DNA of 64,000 nucleotides from Tamlana sp. 2_MG-2023 (lineage in GTDB: Bacteria > Bacteroidota > Bacteroidia > Flavobacteriales > Flavobacteriaceae): assembly GCF_030548465.1 (NCBI RefSeq), contig NZ_JAUOSF010000005.1, positions 124,001-188,000 of the forward strand. The letters run 5' to 3'. How positions within the stretch are numbered: position 1 is the first letter of the stretch; each line of letters starts with the position of its first letter. The position numbers were made by a program, and so were the translations under genes. The notes under the pieces were generated by a model. It made no database searches. It was not told the DNA's origin and saw only the letters and a list, made by a program, of their open reading frames with translations. Shown piece by piece: positions 53,812-60,252 of this stretch.

Positions 53812-54389
53812 CAAAAATATATTTCCTTTTAATACTTGTGGTTTGCTTTTGTTCATGTAAAGAAGATTTGCTGCCAAAACCTAAAGCTTTTTTAAGGTTA
53901 GAGTACCCTGAAGCGAAGTATGAAGATTCAAAATTCGATTTACCTTTTACTTTTGAAATCAACACGCTTGCAACTAAAGTAAAATCTCAAAAAGTACAAG
54001 GAACAACTGAAAGTTATGGTGTGAATATTGAATATCCTTCGCTAAAAGGAACCTTGTTTTTAACCTATAAATCTATTGATAACGACGAAAAGAATCTCAA
54101 CGATTTTTTAAGAGACGCTCAAAATTTCACTCAAAAGCACACGGTAAAAGCAGATGAAATTCCAGTAACACCTTACGAGAATTATAAGCGTAAAGTTTAT
54201 GGCGCTTTCGCGGAAGTTAAAGGCGATGTGGCATCTCCTGCTCAGTTTTATGTGACTGATAGCGTGAATCACTTCTTAACCGGTTCCCTTTATTTCTACG
54301 CTAAACCAAATTACGATTCGATCTTACCAGCAGCAAATTACCTTCAAAAGGATATTAGACATATTATGGAAACGGTGGAGTGGAAGTAG
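53808..54389 (+). CDS. gldD: Gliding motility lipoprotein GldD
   Basis: A 193-residue protein with a signal peptide and lipobox VCFCSCKED (lipidated Cys near residue 17). The mature part has PKAFLRLEYPEAKYEDS, LPFTFEIN, VNIEYPSLKGTLFLTYK and the C-terminal half with SVNHFLTGSLYFYAKPNYDSILPAANYL, matching GldD. It is needed for gliding and chitin use in Flavobacterium johnsoniae through the type IX system. Start overlaps the gldE stop (ATGA). An exact copy of the GC-rich word lies in the gene, in codons A-F-A-E. Confidence 0.92.
   Translation: MTKIYFLLILVVCFCSCKEDLLPKPKAFLRLEYPEAKYEDSKFDLPFTFEINTLATKVKSQKVQGTTESYGVNIEYPSLKGTLFLTYKSIDNDEKNLNDFLRDAQNFTQKHTVKADEIPVTPYENYKRKVYGAFAEVKGDVASPAQFYVTDSVNHFLTGSLYFYAKPNYDSILPAANYLQKDIRHIMETVEWK
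54203..54213 (-). repeat. CCGCGAAAGCG word, copy 6 (exact)
   Basis: Exact copy on the minus strand inside gldD. The coding strand reads CGCTTTCGCGG, again part of codons for A-F-A-E, as in the alpha/beta hydrolase gene. Confidence 0.7.
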
Positions 54390-54430
54390 TGTTTTTTAAA
54401 GTGAAAAGTTAATAATGAAAAATTAAAAAT

Positions 54431-54590
54431 CGGCTTCGTTTTATGTTCCGACTGCTTGCTTTAAATTGAGTATTTGGCTTTTCTTTGAGGGAATCAAGAT
54501 TCAAGATACAAGAATCAAGACGGTATAAAATTACTTGTTTTGTAAAAGTGCTGAGCCCAATAATCAATAGTAATTATTCAATAGCTACTG
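54431..54590. repeat. Intergenic direct repeat flanking the metal cassette, copy 1
   Basis: About 160 bp, 75-80% identical by eye to 56288-56448 in the same orientation. The best-kept part is GCCCAATAATCAATA plus TAATTATTCAATAG. Its end directly abuts the stop codon of the CDF transporter gene. Confidence 0.75.
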
Positions 54591-55385
54591 TTACTTACTT
54601 AGTTTCAATATTCTAAATGCACCTTGAGTGACTAATGCAAAAACGATGGTTCCTATAACTAAATCAGGTGTGCTTGAGTTTAACCAGTTTACCAAAAGAC
54701 CCGCGACGATGACGCCTAAATTGATAATTACGTCGTTTGAAGTGAAAATCATACTGGCTTTCATGTGGGCTTCTTCTTTGCTTTTTGATTTCTGTAAAAT
54801 GTAAAGACAAATAGCGTTTGCGATAAGGGCAAAAATTGAAACGATAATCATGGTTGAAAAATTGGGTAGTTTGTCATTTCCAAAAAATCGCCTTAAAACT
54901 TCCATAAAGCCAATAACTGCAAGTGTAATTTGAAAATAACCAGCCAGTTTTGCAGTCTGTTTTTTCTTAATCATAGTGCCACCAACCGCAAACAAGCTAA
55001 TGCCGTAAACAAAACTATCTGCAAGCATGTCTAAACTGTCAGCAACCAATCCCATTGATTTTGAAATGATTCCTGTCGTCATTTCAATAATAAAAAAGGC
55101 AAAATTAATGGCAAGTATCGCCCAGAGTAGTTTTTTCTGGTTGGCATTTTCTTTAAAGTCTGTTTCGTCAGTTTGCTCAGATGCGATTTTCTTTCCGCCT
55201 AAATTTAGTTCAGCTATGACCTTTTCTATTTCTGAGGTATTTCCACTGTGAAAAACAGCCAATTTTCGGTTGGGAATATCAAAATCGAGGTTTTTGATTT
55301 CTTGAATGCCATCCAATTTCATTCGGATTAAGTTTTCTTCCGAAGGGCAATCCATTTTAGAAATTTCATATGTTGTTTTCTTCAT
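54591..55385 (-). CDS. CDF-type cation efflux protein with N-terminal HMA-like domain
   Basis: A 264-residue protein. Residues 1-70 resemble a heavy-metal-associated fold (YEISKMDCPSEENLIRMKL), with a single Cys in place of the C-x-x-C. The membrane part has about five to six helices (86-108, 116-137, 145-165, 175-198, 214-232, 240-258). It includes the cation diffusion facilitator signature SMGLVADSLDMLADSFVY with its Asp residues. A second pair is in SMIFTSNDVIINLG. It probably exports Zn, Co, Cd or a similar cation. It follows DUF3703 by 11 bp and is the last gene of the Fur-DUF3703-CDF unit. It lacks the usual CDF C-terminal cytosolic domain. Confidence 0.88.
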   Translation of the reverse strand: MKKTTYEISKMDCPSEENLIRMKLDGIQEIKNLDFDIPNRKLAVFHSGNTSEIEKVIAELNLGGKKIASEQTDETDFKENANQKKLLWAILAINFAFFIIEMTTGIISKSMGLVADSLDMLADSFVYGISLFAVGGTMIKKKQTAKLAGYFQITLAVIGFMEVLRRFFGNDKLPNFSTMIIVSIFALIANAICLYILQKSKSKEEAHMKASMIFTSNDVIINLGVIVAGLLVNWLNSSTPDLVIGTIVFALVTQGAFRILKLSK

Positions 55386-55396
55386 AGCGGTTATTG

Positions 55397-55765
55397 TTAG
55401 GCTCCCGCATTATTGAAAATATCTTGTAATTCTTTTTCTATTGGGAATGATTTTAAAGGAGGTACGTTCGCTCCACCTGGGTTACCAACTGGAATTTTTC
55501 CAACAAAGGATTTAACACCTCCAAAAAACAGTCTTGGAATTTGCCCAATAACTTCTTTACTGCTTTTGATTTTAAACCCAAACTGCAGCATTTTCCAATG
55601 TACTAAAGTATGTGTGTAAGGATATTTTTGTCCTATTATGTGAGCACGTTCTAAATGATGCCAAGCTTTGCTTAAATTTCCAGATATGGTTTCATCACTG
55701 TATTTCACTAATTCCTTATGGAAATGTGATTTTAAGGTTTTAGGTATTGAAGTGTACACTTTCAT
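55397..55765 (-). CDS. DUF3703 family protein
   Basis: A 122-residue soluble protein. The helix SKAWHHLERAHIIGQKYPYTHTLVHWKML with many histidines (H37, H38 region, H42, H52, H56 approx.) and the later block NPGGANVPPLKSFPI match DUF3703. That family usually stands beside metal-resistance genes. The His-rich face suggests metal binding; function not established. It lies 11 bp before the CDF gene and 60 bp after the Fur-family gene, in one probable operon. Confidence 0.85.
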   Translation of the reverse strand: MKVYTSIPKTLKSHFHKELVKYSDETISGNLSKAWHHLERAHIIGQKYPYTHTLVHWKMLQFGFKIKSSKEVIGQIPRLFFGGVKSFVGKIPVGNPGGANVPPLKSFPIEKELQDIFNNAGA

Positions 55766-55825
55766 AATATCGTTTTATTGATATTACAAATGTAAATACC
55801 TTAGGGTGCAACTCGATTGCAAAGT

Positions 55826-56236
55826 TTACTTGTTACAATGGCCACATAGACCTTTTGCAACCATGTTGGCTTGCTGTAGTTTGAAGTTTTCGGGAAGTTG
55901 AATTTTAGGAATAGGAACATCGAAAAGACAGAATGTTTTATCACAGCTTGTGCAATAAAAGTGATAGTGTAAATCTTCGGGAGCGCAATTACAACCTTCG
56001 GCACAAACCGCATATTTGGTCATGCCAGAGCCATCTTCGATACTATGAATAACTTTGTTTTCTTCAAAAGTTTTCAAGGTTCGGAAGATAGAACTTCTGT
56101 CGGTGTAAATTAATGCGTTTTCAATGTCTTTTAGAGATTGTGCTTTTTCCTGCTTTAAGAGGTGGGTTAAAACAACCGTTCTTATAGCGGTACTTTTAAC
56201 CTTTTTTATTTTCAGGATGTCATCAACGGTTTGCAC
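55826..56236 (-). CDS. Fur family transcriptional regulator
   Basis: A 136-residue protein from a GTG start (56236); no ATG is available nearby. The winged-helix part has LTHLLKQEKAQSLKDIENAL and DRSSIFRTLKTFEENKVIH. The dimer/metal part has DLHYHFYCTSCDKTFC and a terminal GLCGHCNK, both with C-x-x-C pairs for structural zinc. Additional cysteines in CAEGCNC may bind metal. The sub-type (Zur, Fur, PerR) cannot be decided. Its place before DUF3703 and a CDF exporter suggests that it controls them in response to a metal. Confidence 0.9.
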   Translation of the reverse strand: MQTVDDILKIKKVKSTAIRTVVLTHLLKQEKAQSLKDIENALIYTDRSSIFRTLKTFEENKVIHSIEDGSGMTKYAVCAEGCNCAPEDLHYHFYCTSCDKTFCLFDVPIPKIQLPENFKLQQANMVAKGLCGHCNK

Positions 56237-56287
56237 TTTCCTAAAATAAGAGTTTAGTTATGAAATTAAGCGTGAAACGTGAAACGA

Positions 56288-56448
56288 TGGCTTTGTTTTA
56301 GGTTTTGGCTGCTTGTTTAAATTTAGTATTGGGTTTTTCATTGAAGGATTTGAGATTCAGGAGTCAAGAATCAAGACTGTAGCAAACTACTTTGTTTTGA
56401 AAAGTACTGAGCCCAATAATCAATAATAATTATTCAATAGTAATTACG
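56288..56448. repeat. Intergenic direct repeat flanking the metal cassette, copy 2
   Basis: Counterpart of 54431-54590. It lies between the HMA-domain gene and the Fur-family gene, so the two copies bracket the Fur-DUF3703-CDF genes exactly. Confidence 0.75.
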
Positions 56449-56520
56449 TTCTCCTCGATTAAACAAATAAACGATTAACCCGAAATAATAGTCAATAATA
56501 AATAATCAATAGTAAATTGA

Positions 56521-57138
56521 TTACGCTGCTTTCTCCTTGCAACAGGCTTCTTTACAGTCTGCTTTACAAGCCATTTTTTCACCTTCTTTGATTCCTGCTT
56601 TGCAGCAGTCTTTTTCGCAGCCTGGCTCACAAGCGGTTTTCGTTTTGTTTGCACAACACGCTTCTTTGCAATCTGCTTTACAAGCCATTTTTTCTCCAGC
56701 TTTAACGCCGTTTTTGCAACAATCTTTTTCACAACCTGGTTTGCAAGCTGTTTTAGTTGCAAAATTTTCAACGGTTTTCATATCGGTAACCGAATACGTG
56801 TCAGATACACCAACAACGGTTTCTTCTAAAGATGTTGGGTTGACTTTGGCTTCGTCATATTCTACCATGGCTAATTCTTTTTCAAAATCTACTGTAGCCG
56901 ATTTTACGCCATCCATTTTAGAAATTTTCTTTTGAATAGTAGCAGCACATCCCATAGCACACGTCATGCCTTTAATCGTAAATTCAGCTTTAGCGTAAGT
57001 CGCATTAGGGTCTAATTCATTTGTTGATGCTTGAGTAGTGTCAACTTCAACAGTTTTAACTTCAGCATTTTTATTTTTACAGCTAAAAGCAAAAGTTGTT
57101 ACTAATGCAAGTAGTAAAAGGTGTTTTATAGTTTTCAT
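56521..57138 (-). CDS. Lipoprotein with HMA domain and cysteine-rich tandem repeat tail
   Basis: A 205-residue protein. Signal peptide and lipobox FAFSCKN give a lipidated Cys20. An HMA domain at about 48-120 has the metal motif G-M-T-C60-A-M-G-C64 (C-x3-C rather than C-x2-C). Two 38-residue-period repeats follow (132-162 and 170-200), each with eight cysteines in the order C-x3-C-x3-CC, 11 residues, C-x3-C-x3-CC. The tail is metallothionein-like and highly charged. It probably captures copper, zinc or other soft metal ions in the periplasm or at the envelope. It is separated from the Fur-family gene by 284 bp with a repeat copy. Confidence 0.85.
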   Translation of the reverse strand: MKTIKHLLLLALVTTFAFSCKNKNAEVKTVEVDTTQASTNELDPNATYAKAEFTIKGMTCAMGCAATIQKKISKMDGVKSATVDFEKELAMVEYDEAKVNPTSLEETVVGVSDTYSVTDMKTVENFATKTACKPGCEKDCCKNGVKAGEKMACKADCKEACCANKTKTACEPGCEKDCCKAGIKEGEKMACKADCKEACCKEKAA

Positions 57139-57446
57139 AATAGATATTTTATAAAGCGTTGTTTTGTCGCAAAGCTACTAAATATTGCGATTTAATATGT
57201 TAAAAAGAAATATTTGTAGCTATTATTGGGGGTTAAAAAGTGATTTTTAACTGAAGTTTCATAGCTTTTTAGATGATTTTAGGGTGTTGTGATTCAGCTT
57301 TTTAGGATGTTTCTGTGAAAACTAAAAAAAATAGTCATCTAGGGAAGCAAAACATTTGTAGTTTAATTAATTAGAAGTATATTTGCACCCGCCTTCCGAC
57401 AGGTAGGCTTATTTTAAACAAAATTAATTAATAAAAACGTTACGCT
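57139..57446. other. Divergent region, HMA lipoprotein / rplU, 308 bp
   Basis: Contains the rplU promoter (57355-57385) and, in the rplU leader, a short palindromic GC-rich motif (CCGCCTTCCGACAGGTAGGC, 57390-57409) of a type often scattered in Bacteroidota genomes. No gene seen. Confidence 0.6.
57355..57385 (+). promoter_or_regulatory. rplU-rpmA promoter
   Basis: TTTG at 57355-57358 and TATATTTG at 57378-57385 are 19 bases apart, an excellent match to the Bacteroidota consensus. The leader to the rplU ATG is about 55 bases. Confidence 0.8.
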
Positions 57447-58070
57447 ATGTACGCAATTGTAGAGATAGCAGGGCAACAATTCAAAGTTGAAAAAGACCAA
57501 AAAGTTTTTGTTAACCGTTTACAAACTGAAGAAGGTAAAGAAGTTTCTTTCGATAATGTTCTTTTAGTAGGTGATGGTGACAATGTAACTGTAGGCGCCC
57601 CAGCTATAGACGGAGCTCAAGTAGGAGCAAAAGTCTTAAAACACCTTAAAGGTGATAAAGTTATAGTTTTCAAAAAGAAAAGACGTAAAGGTTACCGTGT
57701 GAAAAACGGACACCGTCAATCTTTAACGGAAATTGTAATTGAAAGTATAGCTACTTCGGGAGCTAAAAAAGCTGCCAAAGCAGAGAAAAAAGCAACTCCA
57801 GCAAAGAAAGCAAAGGCTACTAAATCTGATGATTTGAAAAAAATCGAAGGAATTGGACCAAAAATCGCTGAAACTTTAGCTGAAGCAGGAATCGCAACTT
57901 TTGCTAAATTAGCAAAAACTGATGCTGCTAAAATTGCAGAAATCATTTCTGATGTTCGTGGAAACCACGTAACTGATACTTGGCCAGCACAAGCTCAACT
58001 AGCTGCTGATGGTAAGTGGGATGAGTTGAAAAAATGGCAAGACGAATTAGATGGTGGTATTGAAAAGTAA
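57447..58070 (+). CDS. rplU: Ribosomal protein bL21 with C-terminal helix-hairpin-helix extension
   Basis: A 207-residue protein. Residues 1-103 are bL21 ([41 protein letters not shown]). An Ala/Lys linker (about 110-128) follows, then a domain of about 75 residues with [19 protein letters not shown], which is a helix-hairpin-helix nucleic-acid-binding motif, and a terminal [11 protein letters not shown]. Normal bL21 is about 103 residues; the extension occurs in relatives in Bacteroidota as far as I recall. The base binds 23S rRNA; the extension may reach RNA or DNA. First gene of rplU-rpmA. Confidence 0.93.
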   Translation: MYAIVEIAGQQFKVEKDQKVFVNRLQTEEGKEVSFDNVLLVGDGDNVTVGAPAIDGAQVGAKVLKHLKGDKVIVFKKKRRKGYRVKNGHRQSLTEIVIESIATSGAKKAAKAEKKATPAKKAKATKSDDLKKIEGIGPKIAETLAEAGIATFAKLAKTDAAKIAEIISDVRGNHVTDTWPAQAQLAADGKWDELKKWQDELDGGIEK

Positions 58071-58113
58071 TTTTCAATAACGCTTAATATTAACAATATA
58101 AAACCTTAAGATC

Positions 58114-58374
58114 ATGGCTCATAAAAAAGGAGTTGGTAGTTCGAAGAATGGTAGAGAATCAGAATCGAAACGTTTAGGCGTTAAGATTTTTGGTGGACAA
58201 GCTGCTATTGCTGGAAACATTATCATAAGACAACGTGGTAATACACATCACCCAGGTGAAAATGTATACCAAGGAAAAGACCACACTTTACACGCTAAAG
58301 TTGATGGACTTGTAAAATTTACAAAGAAAAAAGATAACAAATCTTACGTTTCAATCGAACCTTTCGAGGCTTAG
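58114..58374 (+). CDS. rpmA: Ribosomal protein bL27
   Basis: An 86-residue protein starting [14 protein letters not shown], so without the cleavable N-terminal extension known from Firmicutes. Next blocks are [14 protein letters not shown] and [25 protein letters not shown] in normal order. It reaches the peptidyl-transferase centre with its N-terminus. It lies 43 bp after rplU and ends in a strong terminator. Confidence 0.96.
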   Translation: MAHKKGVGSSKNGRESESKRLGVKIFGGQAAIAGNIIIRQRGNTHHPGENVYQGKDHTLHAKVDGLVKFTKKKDNKSYVSIEPFEA

Positions 58375-58395
58375 GAAACACTTTTCTTAATGTAT

Positions 58396-58427
58396 AAAAG
58401 CCCTTTCTGTTTTCAGGAAGGGCTTTT
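58396..58427 (+). terminator. rplU-rpmA terminator
   Basis: A 14-bp stem (58396-58409 with 58414-58427, one T-G wobble) has a 4-base T loop. It is based on AAAAGCCCTT/AAGGGCTTTT. Confidence 0.85.
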
Positions 58428-58450
58428 CGTGTTTATTTTTTTTTAATATA

Positions 58451-58469
58451 ATCATGTTCTTTACATGAT
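58451..58469. promoter_or_regulatory. Perfect inverted repeat upstream of the TPR/LuxR gene
   Basis: ATCATGT-tcttt-ACATGAT, a 7+7 repeat with a 5-base centre, lies 58 bases before the GTG start. Possible operator; no evidence for which regulator. Confidence 0.4.
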
Positions 58470-58527
58470 GTTTTGTTAATGTTCGTATGGTTATTTTACA
58501 CCTTTTTGTGAAATAAAATAACCTACC

Positions 58528-60096
58528 GTGAATTTTATCAAGTACCTACTTATTATTACTCTTTTTTGTGTCAATTACTCCCTAAACGCACAAGAAAAAA
58601 CCTCCGTTTCTCACGAACTGAGAATTAAAGCACTTAAAAAACGCCTTAATTCGGCCCAAAAAGACGCAGATTCCTTAAAAATGGCTCAAGTTTATATTAA
58701 GCTTGCCGATTTTTATAAAAGTCTAAACCTAGATAGTGAAGCGCTTAAAAATTATCATCTAGCACAAGAGTTTCATATTGAAAAAGACACGTTTTTCATT
58801 TATGCAAATAATAATATTGCAGCGATTCAGCATAAATTAAAACATTTTAAGGAAGCGAAGTTTTATTTGTACCAAAGTTTAAAGATCTCTAAAGGTTTAC
58901 CATTTCCAAAAGGATTAGCTACGGCGAATACATTATTAGGAGGTGTCGCCGAAAAAGAAGGGGACTACGATAAAGCATTGGCTTACCAAGAACAAAGTTT
59001 AGTTATTTTCAAAATGTTAGGGGATAGTACAGGTCTTGCGATTACCCATGAAAATATAGGAAGTATCTATGAGGATTTAGAACAGTTCGATGTGGCTAAT
59101 AGTTATTTTAAAAAAGCCTATAGCTATGAGGTTAACCCGCAATCAGACCTAAAAATCAATATCATTAACAATCTTGGAGATGTTAATAGAAAACAAGGGC
59201 GTTTTGATGCGTCTATTAGATATACCCAACACGCTTTAGAATTGGCTAGAAAAACTAAGAATATTGAGCAAGAAGAGAGCGGACTAAAAGATTTAGCCAG
59301 AACTTATGCAGACATGGGGAAACATAAAGAAGCCTATCGCTATTTATTTGAACAAAATATTTTGAATGATGAAGCTTTTAAACGTAGAAATGCAGATTTG
59401 GTTAGTGCCATGGAAGTGCTTTATCATGTAAAAGAAAGTGAAGGGCAATTGGTACTGCTCAAGAAACAAAATCAAATTAACGAAACCCGTCAGTTTGCTA
59501 TTTTAATTTCGAGTGTTGCCATGTTTTTGATGTTTGTTGTTTGGTTTATTTATATGAAGAAACGTAAAAGACAAGAACAAGAAATATTGGAATACAAACA
59601 ACAAATACTTCAAAAGGATTTAGAAAGTAAAATTGCTCAGGAAGCTGCCTTAAAAAAGGAAATTGATATTAAAATTTCAGCACTTACCAACTACAGTTTA
59701 AATATAGCACACAAAAACAAAATGCTTTCTGATATTTCTAAAACCCTCACCAATTTAAAAAGCAGGAATGGCGAATTTGTAAAATCTAAATTAGAAGGCC
59801 TGGCAAAAGAAATAGATTTTGATCTTGTTAACGGAAATGAATGGACCGAACTTATGGGTTTCTTTGGGAAAATTCATCCTGATTATTTTAAAAATTTAAA
59901 AGAAGCAGTTAACATGGAGTTGTCGGCATCAGAATTACGACTTTGTATGTTGTTACGCCTAAATTTGTCTTCAAAAGAGATTGCTTCTATTCTTCATATC
60001 ACACCCGATAGTGTTCGTATTGCGCGATATAGGCTGCGAAAGAAGTTACCTATCGATTCTAAAACTGATTTGCAAGGCTATTTGCTAAATCTCTAG
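58528..60096 (+). CDS. TPR-repeat protein with membrane helix and LuxR-like C-terminal HTH
   Basis: A 522-residue protein from a GTG start. It has a signal peptide (YLLIITLFCVNYSLNAQ) and TPR repeats from about 45 to 290 (for example GDYDKALAYQEQSLVIF, EQFDVANSYFKKAY, GRFDASIRYTQHALELA). A membrane helix is at about 325-348 (FAILISSVAMFLMFVVWFIYM) and a coiled coil at about 350-400. A C-terminal LuxR-like HTH is at about 460-520 (LSASELRLCMLLRLNLSSKEIASILHITPDSVRIARYRLRKKL). It reads as a periplasmic sensor linked through the membrane to a DNA-binding domain. It is upstream of the TonB receptor and phytase and may control them. Confidence 0.85.
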   Translation: MNFIKYLLIITLFCVNYSLNAQEKTSVSHELRIKALKKRLNSAQKDADSLKMAQVYIKLADFYKSLNLDSEALKNYHLAQEFHIEKDTFFIYANNNIAAIQHKLKHFKEAKFYLYQSLKISKGLPFPKGLATANTLLGGVAEKEGDYDKALAYQEQSLVIFKMLGDSTGLAITHENIGSIYEDLEQFDVANSYFKKAYSYEVNPQSDLKINIINNLGDVNRKQGRFDASIRYTQHALELARKTKNIEQEESGLKDLARTYADMGKHKEAYRYLFEQNILNDEAFKRRNADLVSAMEVLYHVKESEGQLVLLKKQNQINETRQFAILISSVAMFLMFVVWFIYMKKRKRQEQEILEYKQQILQKDLESKIAQEAALKKEIDIKISALTNYSLNIAHKNKMLSDISKTLTNLKSRNGEFVKSKLEGLAKEIDFDLVNGNEWTELMGFFGKIHPDYFKNLKEAVNMELSASELRLCMLLRLNLSSKEIASILHITPDSVRIARYRLRKKLPIDSKTDLQGYLLNL

Positions 60097-60200
60097 GTGT
60101 GTTTAATAATCATAACGCGAATGTTACCGGCGTGTTAATGTTGCTATCCTATATAGCCTGTTTTAGGGCTTAAGTTACCTTTTGTTAATACATATTTCAG

Positions 60201-60229
60201 TTTGCAACGGCGCTTGAAACCTAGATTTG
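60201..60229 (+). promoter_or_regulatory. Possible promoter of the TonB-dependent receptor gene
   Basis: TAGATTTG at 60222-60229 is a perfect TAnnTTTG. TTTG at 60201-60204 lies 17 bases upstream, somewhat shorter than the normal 19-20. It ends 23 bases before the ATG. Confidence 0.55.
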
Positions 60230-60252
60230 CCCCACAAACTAAAAATATTTAA

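Noticed and set aside
54431-56448. Metal cassette as a classical transposon
   Set aside because: The flanking repeats are direct and imperfect, with no terminal inverted ends, target duplication or transposase.
56560-56760. Tandem DNA repeats resembling a CRISPR or minisatellite
   Set aside because: Two units only, period about 114 bases, in frame and encoding the cysteine-rich tail, so it is a protein repeat.
56537-56935. Open frame on the plus strand opposite the cysteine-rich lipoprotein gene
   Set aside because: It is the reverse of the tandem repeat in the true gene; the Gln/Ser-rich translation has no start context or family look.
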